DNA from: WVWW01 sp041568335
Lineage (GTDB): Bacteria; Acidobacteriota; Polarisedimenticolia; Polarisedimenticolales; Polarisedimenticolaceae
Length of the DNA stretch: 6,171 nucleotides
Direction of reading: 5' to 3'
Assembly (NCBI GenBank): GCA_041568335.1
Contig: JBFFZZ010000188.1
Location: 1 to 6,171, forward strand
Translations under genes and position numbers: made by a program
Part shown: one piece after another, positions 1 through 5,493 of the stretch
Layout: every line of letters begins with the position of its first letter
How positions within the stretch are numbered: the stretch's first letter is position 1
The notes under the pieces: generated by a model
What the model was told of the DNA's origin: nothing
Database searches by the model: none
Seen by the model: only the letters and a program-made list of their open reading frames with translations

Positions 1-571
1 CGATCGCGGCGATGGCCTTCTTGTGGCTGTTCAGCGCCCACTCGTCCTGCTGCTCGCGATGGACCTCGTAGCGCTCGGCGACGACCTCACCGGTGTTGCC
101 CATGTGGTAGTCGTTGTAGGCGTCCCACAACCCGTCGTGGATCATCGAGTCGAGGATCTGCTGGTGCCCCATGCGGAACCCGGTGCGCGCGTTCCTGATC
201 AGGTAGGGCGCGTTGGACATCGACTCCATCCCGCCGGCCACGACGATGCTCGCATCCCCCGCCTTGATCGCCTGCGCCGCGATCACCGCGGCCTTCAGCC
301 CGCTGCCGCAGACCTTGTTGATCGTCAGCGCGGGGATCGAATCCGGCAGACCGGCTCCGATCGCCGCCTGGCGCGCGGGGTTCTGCCCCAGACCGGCGGA
401 AACGACGTTGCCCAGGACGACCTCGTCGACCTGGCCGGGCTGCACTCCGGCGCGCTTGACCGCCTCGGCGACGGCGATCGAGCCGAGCCGGGTCGCCGCG
501 ATCGGGGCCAGCGTGCCTTGAAAACGTCCGATCGGCGTGCGGACGGCGCTGAGGATGACGGGGTCCTTCAT
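1..571 (-). CDS. Acetyl-CoA acetyltransferase (thiolase), N-terminal part, cut by window edge
   Basis: Thiolases join or cleave acyl groups on CoA; this subfamily typically condenses two acetyl-CoA into acetoacetyl-CoA, feeding ketone, PHB or mevalonate-type routes, or runs in reverse in degradation. About 190 residues are present of the roughly 390 usual. The start MKDPVILSAVRTPIGRFQG is the classic thiolase N-terminus. GNVVSAGLGQNPARQAA lies near residues 54-70, the nucleophilic cysteine is Cys88 in NKVCGSGLKA, and GGMESMSNAPY lies near 113-123. The C-terminal half, with the catalytic His and second Cys, is outside the window. The ATG is favoured by GGAGG at 577-581, 5 nt upstream. The gene follows the SGNH hydrolase on the same strand after 75 nt and has a possible promoter of its own. 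Family membership is clear; whether it is biosynthetic or degradative cannot be told from this half. Confidence 0.95.
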   Translation of the reverse strand, partial: MKDPVILSAVRTPIGRFQGTLAPIAATRLGSIAVAEAVKRAGVQPGQVDEVVLGNVVSAGLGQNPARQAAIGAGLPDSIPALTINKVCGSGLKAAVIAAQAIKAGDASIVVAGGMESMSNAPYLIRNARTGFRMGHQQILDSMIHDGLWDAYNDYHMGNTGEVVAERYEVHREQQDEWALNSHKKAIAAI

Positions 572-576
572 CGATG

Positions 577-581
577 CCTCC
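577..581 (-). promoter_or_regulatory. Shine-Dalgarno of the thiolase gene
   Basis: GGAGG on the minus strand, 5 nt before the ATG at 571-569. It fixes the thiolase start and shows that, unlike the coupled SGNH gene upstream, this gene can recruit ribosomes independently. Confidence 0.8.
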
Positions 582-613
582 GGGTGGTGTCCAAAGGTGG
601 CGGGTTCGCGCGA

Positions 614-619
614 ATTGTA
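614..619 (-). promoter_or_regulatory. Possible -10 box for the thiolase gene
   Basis: TACAAT on the minus strand, in the gap between the SGNH hydrolase stop and the thiolase start. The same hexamer serves as the -10 box of tRNA-Ser(GCU) in this window. It predicts a start near 607 and a 36-nt leader that includes the GGAGG. No convincing -35 is visible 16-18 bp upstream, so this may be a weak or activator-dependent promoter, or chance. Read-through from the murA unit is also possible, since no terminator hairpin is visible in 572-646. Confidence 0.4.
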
Positions 620-646
620 GCGGTTTCCGGCCGTCTTCTGCCAGGC

Positions 647-1726
647 TCAGGGCACCAGGCCGCGCGCGACCAGCTCGCGCGTGAGCACCTCGGCCAGCAC
701 GCCGTAACCGGCCGGTGTGCAGTGCTCGTCTTTTTTCCAGTAGAGCGGCTCACCGCCCATCGCCGCGCGCATCTCCGGCAGCGCGCTGATCAGCTCCACG
801 CCGCGCTGCGTCGCCCACGCCTCGAGCCGGCGCTCCGGGTACTCGTGCAGCTCGGTCAACGGCGGATGGGACGGGATGTAGAAGAGCACCAAACGGCCGT
901 TGGCTTGCCGGACGGCTCGATTGATGCGGTCGTACTGCTCGAGCAGCTCCCGCCAGGCCCGCTCGGCGACCTCGTCGGGCCGGTAGATCGTCGTCTTCCA
1001 GTCGTTGAAGAAGACCCTCCGCTTGCCGCGCGCCAGGTAGCCCAGCGGGATGCGGGCGACGTGCGAGTTCAGGTAGAGCCACGTGCCCAGGCTCCCCAGC
1101 TCGGCGGCGTCCCGCGACGTCAGCCAGCCCCACTTCGACACGGCCACGGCGTCGATCCCCAACCAGGTGTCGAACACGTCGTTGGCGGTGAATCCGACGA
1201 CGACGAGGTCGGGCCGGTACGTCCGCCCGTAGCTCTCGAAGAGCATCCGCTGGCTTTCGGGGAAGTAGCCGTTGATCCCCGCCTTGATGATCTCGATGCG
1301 CGGATGCGCGCCGTCGCGCGCGTTGAGCGCGACCTCGGCGCGCCGCAGGTAGGTCTCCTCGAAGGCGGCGCCCCAGCCGACGGTGAAGCTGTCGCCGAGA
1401 CCGAGGATCCGGAACGTCCCGGCGGGCTTGATCCGCGCGTGCTCGACGTCGCGGAAACCCATCGCGTTGTGCTTGTGGTGGTAGTCGTACTCGCCCGTTC
1501 GCGACCGTCCCGACAGCACGCTGCCGGGGCGCGGGCGGTACGGGATCCCGGGAGCGACTTCCATCCAGCCGTTGCGGTTGTCGAGCGGCGGCGCCGCACC
1601 GATCCACCGGATCAACCCCTCCAGGACGAGCACGACGAGCAGCCCCGCCAGAACGACCCGGCGCAGGCCGCGCAGCCGGCGGCGCCAGGCGGGTTGATCG
1701 TCGATCCGGCGGACGTCGGTGATCAC
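647..1726 (-). CDS. Membrane-anchored SGNH/GDSL-family hydrolase
   Basis: A 359-residue protein. The N-terminus is Arg-rich (residues 16-23), followed by a hydrophobic segment at about 24-44. This predicts an uncleaved signal anchor with the catalytic domain outside the cytoplasmic membrane. SGNH landmarks are in order: MGFRD at 89-93 (common before the fold in this subgroup), LGLGDSFTVG with Ser113 as nucleophile, KAGINGY (Gly150/Gly153) as oxyanion region, GFTANDV with Asn182, and a C-terminal KDEHCTPAGY with Asp333 and His335. The family includes esterases, lipases, deacetylases and O-acetyl transferases on glycans; the substrate cannot be read from the sequence. The start is GTG (complement of 1724-1726). 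It overlaps the HIT stop as GTGA, has no Shine-Dalgarno, and no other plausible start exists before Met55. Coupling to murA and HIT suggests a cell-envelope role, which is inference. Confidence 0.92.
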   Translation of the reverse strand: MITDVRRIDDQPAWRRRLRGLRRVVLAGLLVVLVLEGLIRWIGAAPPLDNRNGWMEVAPGIPYRPRPGSVLSGRSRTGEYDYHHKHNAMGFRDVEHARIKPAGTFRILGLGDSFTVGWGAAFEETYLRRAEVALNARDGAHPRIEIIKAGINGYFPESQRMLFESYGRTYRPDLVVVGFTANDVFDTWLGIDAVAVSKWGWLTSRDAAELGSLGTWLYLNSHVARIPLGYLARGKRRVFFNDWKTTIYRPDEVAERAWRELLEQYDRINRAVRQANGRLVLFYIPSHPPLTELHEYPERRLEAWATQRGVELISALPEMRAAMGGEPLYWKKDEHCTPAGYGVLAEVLTRELVARGLVP

Positions 1727-2061
1727 CCGGGCGGCCAGCCCAGCTTTCTCCCGCCGAGCACGTGCAGGTGGATGTGGAAGACGGACTGCCCGGCCGATGC
1801 GCCGCAGTTGTTGACGATGCGGTAGTCGGTCAGCTTTTCCGCCGCCGCGGCGCGACGGCAGCCGTCGAGCAGCTTGCCCAGCAACGTGGCGTCCGCCTCG
1901 GTCACGTCGTTCATCGAGGCGATGTGCTTGCGCGGGATGACGAGCAGGTGGGTCGGCGCCTGCGCGTGGATGTCGCGGAAGACGACCAGGTCGTCTTCTT
2001 CCAGGACCTTGTCGGCGGGGATCTCGCCGCCCGCGATCTTGCAGAACAGGCAGTCGCTCAT
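1723..2061 (-). CDS. HIT-family (HINT-like) nucleotide-binding hydrolase
   Basis: A complete 112-residue histidine-triad protein, the standard bacterial length. HINT-type enzymes hydrolyse purine nucleoside phosphoramidates and aminoacyl-AMP, and act as cytosolic dimers. The N-terminus MSDCLFCKIAGGEIPADKV carries the CxxC pair (Cys4, Cys7), and DLVVFRDIHAQAPTHLLVIP (residues 24-43) is typical. His46 follows, and FHIHLHVLGG near 95-104 is the histidine triad, with His96, His98 (expected catalytic) and His100. The C-terminus GRKLGWPPG matches the family ending. The ATG overlaps the murA stop as ATGA. GGAG at 2070-2073 lies 8 nt upstream inside murA. The stop overlaps the GTG of the SGNH gene. 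Such small genes often serve general nucleotide housekeeping, so operon membership alone does not show a cell-wall role. Confidence 0.97.
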   Translation of the reverse strand: MSDCLFCKIAGGEIPADKVLEEDDLVVFRDIHAQAPTHLLVIPRKHIASMNDVTEADATLLGKLLDGCRRAAAAEKLTDYRIVNNCGASAGQSVFHIHLHVLGGRKLGWPPG

Positions 2062-3308
2062 CGGATGCGCTCCACCGAGGCGCCGAGCGCCCCGAGCTTG
2101 GTCTCGATCGCCTCGTAGCCCCGATCGAGGTGGTAGATGCGGTTGATCGTGGTCGTCCCCGCGGCGACGAGCGCGGCGAGCACGAGACAGGCCGAGGCGC
2201 GCAGATCGGTCGCCATCACCTGCGCGCCGGTCAGCGCGCGCGGCCCCACCACGACCGCGGTGTGGCCGTCGATGCGGATGTCGGCGCCCATCCGCAGCAG
2301 CTCGGCGATGTGCATGAAGCGGTGCTCGAACACCGTCTCGGAGATCACCGCCGTCCCGTGCGCCTGGGTCATCAGCGCGACGTACTGCGCCTGCATGTCG
2401 GTGGGGAAGCCGGGGTGCGGCTCGGTGCGCAGGTCGCGCGCGGTCAACCGGTCCGGGGCGGTGACCGACAGCGTGTCGCCCACGACGCCGACGCCCACCC
2501 CCGTCGAGCGCAGCTGGTCGAGGATCGGCGCGACGTGATCGGCGCGGCAACCGGTCAGCTCGACGCCGTCGCCCATCAGCGCGGCGGCGACGAGGTAGGT
2601 CCCGGTCTCGATGCGATCGGGGATCACGTCGTGCTCGGTCCCGCCGAGACGCTCGCGGCCGTCGATCTCGATCACGTCGGTGCCGGCCCCGCGCACCTCG
2701 GCCCCCATCCCGCACAGCAGCTCGGCGAGATCGACGATCTCCGGCTCCAGCGCGGCGTTGCGCAGCACGGTCGTGCCCTCGGCCAGCGCCGCGGCCATCA
2801 TCAGGTTCTCGGTCCCGGTCACGGTCTTGTGCGGGAAGGCGATCTCGGCGCCCTTCAACCTGTCGGCGCGCGCCTCGACGTAGCCGCGGTCGATCTCGAT
2901 CGAGGCGCCCATCCGGGCCAGCCCGTCGATGTGCAGGTTGATCGGCCGCTCGCCGATCGCGCAGCCGCCCGGCAGCGACACCCGGGCGCGACCCTCGCGC
3001 GCCAGGATCGGCCCCAGCACCAGCACCGATGCGCGCATCTTGCGCACCAGGTCGTAGGGCGCCTCGTGCGAGGCCAGCCGCGGGACCGTGACCTCCACCA
3101 CGCCGTTGGTGGAGCTCGCCTCGGCGCCGAGCTGCTCGAGGACCCCCAGCATGGTGCGCACGTCGACCACGTCGGGCAGGTTGGACAACCGCATCGGCTC
3201 GTCGGTCAGCAGACACGCCGCCAGCGCGGGCAGCGCGGCGTTCTTCGCGCCCGCGATCTTGATCCGACCGGACAGGCGCTGCCCCCCGGAGACTTTCAGC
3301 TTGTCCAC
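2058..3308 (-). CDS. murA: UDP-N-acetylglucosamine 1-carboxyvinyltransferase (MurA)
   Basis: MurA transfers enolpyruvate from PEP to the 3'-OH of UDP-GlcNAc, the first committed step of peptidoglycan synthesis, in the cytosol; it is the fosfomycin target. Its 416 residues match the family length of about 420. Key residues are visible: Lys22-Asn23 in IAGAKNAALPAL, Arg92 in RKMRAS, Cys116 in LPGGCAIGERP (the loop Cys that fosfomycin alkylates), Asp304 in GFPTDMQAQ (general base), Asp368 in TDLRA, and Arg396 in HLDRGYE. Because Cys116 is present, fosfomycin sensitivity by target is expected. The start is GTG (complement of 3306-3308); MDKLKVSGGQRLSG aligns with the family N-terminus. No Shine-Dalgarno precedes it. 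An extended -10 box lies such that the GTG would be the first transcribed base. First gene of a coupled unit with HIT and SGNH. Confidence 0.98.
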   Translation of the reverse strand: MDKLKVSGGQRLSGRIKIAGAKNAALPALAACLLTDEPMRLSNLPDVVDVRTMLGVLEQLGAEASSTNGVVEVTVPRLASHEAPYDLVRKMRASVLVLGPILAREGRARVSLPGGCAIGERPINLHIDGLARMGASIEIDRGYVEARADRLKGAEIAFPHKTVTGTENLMMAAALAEGTTVLRNAALEPEIVDLAELLCGMGAEVRGAGTDVIEIDGRERLGGTEHDVIPDRIETGTYLVAAALMGDGVELTGCRADHVAPILDQLRSTGVGVGVVGDTLSVTAPDRLTARDLRTEPHPGFPTDMQAQYVALMTQAHGTAVISETVFEHRFMHIAELLRMGADIRIDGHTAVVVGPRALTGAQVMATDLRASACLVLAALVAAGTTTINRIYHLDRGYEAIETKLGALGASVERIR

Positions 3309-3314
3309 GAACGA

Positions 3315-3323
3315 ATTTTATCA
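3315..3323 (-). promoter_or_regulatory. Extended -10 promoter of murA, predicted leaderless
   Basis: The minus strand reads TGATAAAAT: an extended TGn followed by TAAAAT, which matches TATAAT at five of six positions. With the -10 hexamer at its usual -12 to -7, the start falls on 3308, the G of the murA GTG. The 6 nt between box and codon hold no ribosome-binding sequence. Only poor -35 candidates exist (TCGTTG 16 bp upstream), as is common for extended -10 promoters. Confidence 0.55.
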
Positions 3324-3345
3324 CCCGCAAAAGGGCCAACGAGAT

Positions 3346-3354
3346 TGCTAAGAT
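3346..3354 (+). promoter_or_regulatory. Extended -10 promoter of serS
   Basis: The plus strand reads TGCTAAGAT: TGn plus TAAGAT (four of six consensus bases). It predicts a start near 3361, inside a run of seven T (3357-3363), and a leader of about 17 nt. No -35 hexamer is recognisable. It faces away from the murA promoter and the two boxes are only about 22 bp apart, so polymerase bound at one could hinder the other. Confidence 0.45.
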
Positions 3355-3364
3355 ACTTTTTTTC

Positions 3365-3369
3365 GAGGA
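3365..3369 (+). promoter_or_regulatory. Shine-Dalgarno of serS
   Basis: GAGGA, 8 nt before the serS ATG. It supports the start at 3378 and rules out the longer in-frame reading that continues upstream across murA. Confidence 0.75.
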
Positions 3370-3377
3370 CCCGACTC

Positions 3378-4655
3378 ATGCTCGACCTGGCCTTCATCCG
3401 CGAGAACGGCGACCGCGTCAAGGCGGCGCTAGCCAAGCGCGACTCCGACGCGCCGATCGACACGATCCTGCAGCTCGATTCCGATCGACGCGCGTCGCTG
3501 GTGGAAGTCGAGGGGCTCAAGAAGGAGCGCAACGAGAAGTCGAAGACGATCGGTCAGCTCATCAAAGAGGGCGGCGACGTCCAGGCGCGCAAGGACGAGG
3601 TCAAGCGGATCGGCGCGCGGATCGGCGAGATCGAAGCAACGCTCGAGACCATCGAGACCCGGCTCCAGGAAGCGATGTTCGAGGTCCCCAACATCACGCA
3701 CGAGTCCGTCCCCGTCGGCGGCAACGAGGAGGCCAACCTCGAGGTTGCGACATGGGGCGACAAGCGCGACTTCGACTTCGAGCCGCAGGCGCACTGGGAC
3801 CTCGGGACGAACCTGGGGATCCTCGACTTCGAGCGCGCCGCCAAGATCTCCGGCGCGCGCTTCGCGCTCTACTTCGGCGACGCCGCGCGTCTCGAACGCG
3901 CGCTGATCCAGTTCATGCTCGACCTGCACACGAAAGAGCACGGCTACATCGAGACGATCCCGCCGTTCTTGGTCAACCGCGACGCACTGATCGGCACGGG
4001 GCAGCTACCGAAGTTCGAGGAGGACCTGTTCAAGACCGACGGCCACGACCTGTACCTGATCCCGACGGCCGAGGTCCCGCTGACCAACATCCACGCCGGC
4101 GAGATCCTGCCCGCCGAGCGGCTCCCGCTGGCCTACTGCGCCTACACGCCCTGCTTCCGCAGCGAGGCCGGCTCCTACGGCAAGGACGTGCGCGGGCTGA
4201 TCCGCCAGCATCAGTTCAACAAGGTCGAGCTGGTGCGCTTCGCGCACCCGAGCAGCTCCTACGACGAGCTGGAGACGTTGACCCGGCATGCCGAGACGGT
4301 GCTGGAGCGTCTCGAGCTGCCCTACCGGCGGGTCGTCCTCTGCACGGGTGACACGAGCTTCACCTCGGCCAAGACCTACGACCTCGAGGTCTGGCTCCCC
4401 GCGCAACGGGTCTATCGCGAGATCTCGTCGTGCTCGAACTTCGAAGCGTTCCAGGCCCGCCGGGCGAAGATCCGCTACCGCGAGGGGAAGGGGGACAAGC
4501 CGCGCCCGCTGCACACGCTCAACGGCTCGGGGCTGGCGGTCGGCCGCACGCTGGTCGCGATCCTCGAGAACTACCAGCAGGCCGACGGGAGCGTCGAGAT
4601 CCCGGCCGTGTTGAAGCCGTACTTGGGTGGGCAGGAGCGGATAAGCCGGGAGTAG
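3378..4655 (+). CDS. serS: Seryl-tRNA synthetase (SerRS)
   Basis: SerRS activates serine with ATP and charges all tRNA-Ser species. It recognises the long variable arm rather than the anticodon; it is a cytosolic class II dimer. The 425 residues match the bacterial type. MLDLAFIREN opens the N-terminal domain. Residues about 30-100 are heptad-like and Lys/Glu/Arg-rich, forming the antiparallel coiled-coil arm that grips the variable arm. The catalytic core has motif 1 around 170-197 (ERALIQFMLDLHT, then EHGYIETIPPF), the serine-site Thr230-Ala-Glu232 in LIPTAEVPLTN, motif 2 at about 259-288 (CFRSEAGSYGKDVRGL, with QFNKVE), and motif 3 at 381-400 (NGSGLAVGRTLVAILENYQ). The usual serine-loop residues appear intact. 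No T-box fits in its very short leader. Two tRNA-Ser genes lie directly downstream, an adjacency of enzyme and substrates. Confidence 0.99.
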   Translation: MLDLAFIRENGDRVKAALAKRDSDAPIDTILQLDSDRRASLVEVEGLKKERNEKSKTIGQLIKEGGDVQARKDEVKRIGARIGEIEATLETIETRLQEAMFEVPNITHESVPVGGNEEANLEVATWGDKRDFDFEPQAHWDLGTNLGILDFERAAKISGARFALYFGDAARLERALIQFMLDLHTKEHGYIETIPPFLVNRDALIGTGQLPKFEEDLFKTDGHDLYLIPTAEVPLTNIHAGEILPAERLPLAYCAYTPCFRSEAGSYGKDVRGLIRQHQFNKVELVRFAHPSSSYDELETLTRHAETVLERLELPYRRVVLCTGDTSFTSAKTYDLEVWLPAQRVYREISSCSNFEAFQARRAKIRYREGKGDKPRPLHTLNGSGLAVGRTLVAILENYQQADGSVEIPAVLKPYLGGQERISRE

Positions 4656-4685
4656 ACCTGCTTCGTTGGGCATGGACCTCGATCA
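4656..4685. other. Gap after serS, no terminator seen
   Basis: Between the serS stop and the left trailer arm I see no strong stem followed by a T-run. The nearest hairpin-like sequence is GGCG...CGCC at about 4697-4711, with a 4-bp stem and no U-tract. serS transcripts may therefore run into the trailer arm, which is transcribed from the other strand with tRNA-Ser(UGA). Confidence 0.4.
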
Positions 4686-4798
4686 TCAACATCGGGGGCG
4701 CCTCAGACGCCATCTGGTGCTTTCGTGCTGGTTGACTTAATGCTCGCGCCTACAAATTGCCCCTAGGACTTGGCTGCACCGGGGTACAGGACTTTTGG
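4686..4798 (-). repeat. tRNA-Ser trailer element, left arm (follows tRNA-Ser UGA)
   Basis: On the minus strand this is the sequence from the CCA of tRNA-Ser(UGA) onward. Compared by eye with the right arm at 5138-5243, the part beyond the CCA matches at 83 of 103 aligned positions, plus one 7-nt gap. Conservation is in blocks: 36 of 40 right after the CCA (AAAGTCCTGTACCCCGGT, then CCAAGTCCT and GGGGCA), a perfect 13-bp block GAAAGCACCAGAT, and a perfect far-end CCGATGTTGA. A CCCC...GGGG pairing about 15 nt apart is kept in both copies, followed by TTTGTAG, so part could act as a weak terminator. The remaining length is unexplained by that. Confidence 0.88.
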
Positions 4799-4881
4799 CG
4801 GAGGGAGTGGGATTCGAACCCACGAACCTTGCGGTTTCCGGTTTTCAAGACCGGTGGTTTCAACCACTCACCCATCCCTCC
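4796..4881 (-). tRNA. tRNA-Ser (anticodon UGA)
   Basis: The mature body is 4881 to 4799 with G as discriminator, and CCA is encoded at 4798-4796. The acceptor GGAGGGA pairs with TCCCTCC. The D arm is GGT/ACC with a long GAGTGGTTGAA loop. Anticodon stem CCGGT/ACCGG carries loop CTTGAAA, with anticodon TGA at 4847-4845. A 14-nt variable region forms the short helix AACC-GCAA-GGTT, the long arm that identifies tRNA-Ser to SerRS. The T arm is GTGGG-TTCGAAT-CCCAC. It reads UCA and other UCN codons by wobble. It is divergent from tRNA-Ser(GCU) and convergent with serS. Confidence 0.97.
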
Positions 4882-5050
4882 GCACCCGGAGGAGTCTAAC
4901 AATTCCGGTTCGTTGTTTGAGGGGCGCGGACTCTTCGTGTCGGCCTCCGACGGACAAGACGAACCGTGGCGAATCGACGGGGTTGACCCGCCCGACCCCT
5001 GCGCTACAATCCCGCGGTCGCGGGCGAAAGAGCCGCGATCCCTACAATTC
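4882..5050. promoter_or_regulatory. Bidirectional promoter region between the two tRNA-Ser genes
   Basis: A 169-nt gap that must drive both divergent tRNA-Ser genes. The plus-facing promoter is strong and listed separately. On the minus strand, TGTTAGACT (4901-4893) could be an extended -10 for tRNA-Ser(UGA), with a start near 4886 and a 5-nt leader; it matches four of six bases and lacks a -35. An 8-bp perfect inverted repeat, CGGTTCGT (4906-4913) and ACGAACCG (4959-4966), sits between the two start sites. I see no open reading frame of note. Confidence 0.55.
4983..5010 (+). promoter_or_regulatory. Sigma70-type promoter of tRNA-Ser (GCU)
   Basis: TTGACC at 4983-4988, a 16-bp spacer, and TACAAT at 5005-5010, each five of six consensus bases. 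The predicted start is near 5017, leaving about 34 nt of 5' leader for RNase P removal. The discriminator just after the -10 is pure G/C (CCCGCG), the pattern linked in enterobacteria to stringent control. A 14-bp palindrome-like CCCGCG-GT-CGCGGG (5011-5024) is centred on the start site. Confidence 0.78.
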
Positions 5051-5243
<193 letters not shown>

Positions 5244-5341
5244 GTCTAACTCCGGATGCCAGCGCTTCTGTCGATTGCAACTCGGGACGGGTCTCCCCGG
5301 AGGGCGTCAATCGATTCCCGCTTGGAGGCTGGTTTGACTGT
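5244..5341. other. Non-coding gap with a stem-loop candidate
   Basis: The space between the right trailer arm and the tRNA-Gln 3' end, where transcription from the two tRNA genes converges. TCGATTG (5271-5277) and CAATCGA (5308-5314) form a perfect 7-bp inverted repeat. Inside it, CTCGGG can pair with CCC(G)GAG, with a bulged G. There is no U-tract after the stem on either strand, so it is not a standard intrinsic terminator. No gene seen. Confidence 0.4.
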
Positions 5342-5415
5342 TGGCTGGGACGCAGGGATTCGAACCCCGATTCTACGGTCCAGAGCCGCATGTCCTACCG
5401 TTGGACGACGTCCCA
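5342..5415 (-). tRNA. tRNA-Gln (anticodon CUG)
   Basis: The mature body is 5415 to 5345 with G as discriminator, and CCA is encoded at 5344-5342. Acceptor TGGGACG pairs with CGTCCCA; the weak U1-A72 first pair is a known tRNA-Gln identity feature. D arm GTCC-AACGGTA-GGAC; anticodon stem TGCGG/CCGTA with one G-U pair and loop CTCTGGA; anticodon CTG at 5383-5381, reading CAG. T arm CGGGG-TTCGAAT-CCCTG. It is followed by a different sequence from the tRNA-Ser genes: the trailer element is absent here. Confidence 0.96.
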
Positions 5416-5431
5416 CCCAGATTGGCCCGGG

Positions 5432-5460
5432 ATTATAGGAACGGGTACGAGGTTCGGCAA
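5432..5460 (-). promoter_or_regulatory. Sigma70-type promoter of tRNA-Gln
   Basis: On the minus strand, TTGCCG (5460-5455), exactly 17 bp, then a perfect TATAAT (5437-5432). The start is predicted near 5425, giving a 10-nt leader. As at tRNA-Ser(GCU), the discriminator is all G/C (CCCGGG). The best promoter match in the window. Confidence 0.82.
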
Positions 5461-5478
5461 GCTGTCACGGTGCAGCTA

Positions 5479-5487
5479 TGTGAAAAT
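5479..5487 (+). promoter_or_regulatory. Weak possible extended -10 of the alcohol dehydrogenase gene
   Basis: TGTGAAAAT: TGn plus GAAAAT (four of six, but lacking the important first T). If used, the start would fall on 5494, the A of the ATG, again leaderless. No Shine-Dalgarno is visible in 5480-5493, which fits. The match is poor, so this is tentative. Confidence 0.25.
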
Positions 5488-5493
5488 CGGCCC

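Noticed and set aside
23..1825. A 600-codon plus-strand open frame opposite the thiolase, SGNH and HIT genes
   Set aside because: Low-complexity Arg/Ala/Asp/Val-rich product with no recognisable domain. It runs antisense to three clearly conserved genes; GC-rich genes routinely leave such open mirror frames.
2062..3339. Minus-strand frame fused in front of the HIT protein
   Set aside because: It is a shifted reading of murA; the HIT family start is the ATG at 2061.
2130..3377. In-frame upstream extension of serS across murA
   Set aside because: The extension is antisense to murA and unlike any protein. The SerRS family start MLDLAFIRE at 3378 has its own GAGGA and promoter.
3309..3377. T-box or other leader riboswitch for serS
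   Set aside because: The whole divergent gap is 69 nt and the predicted leader is about 17 nt, too short for a T-box; no such motif seen.
5043..5048. Second TACAAT just upstream of tRNA-Ser (GCU)
   Set aside because: It ends 2 nt before the mature 5' end, so transcription would start inside the tRNA, and no -35 is present.
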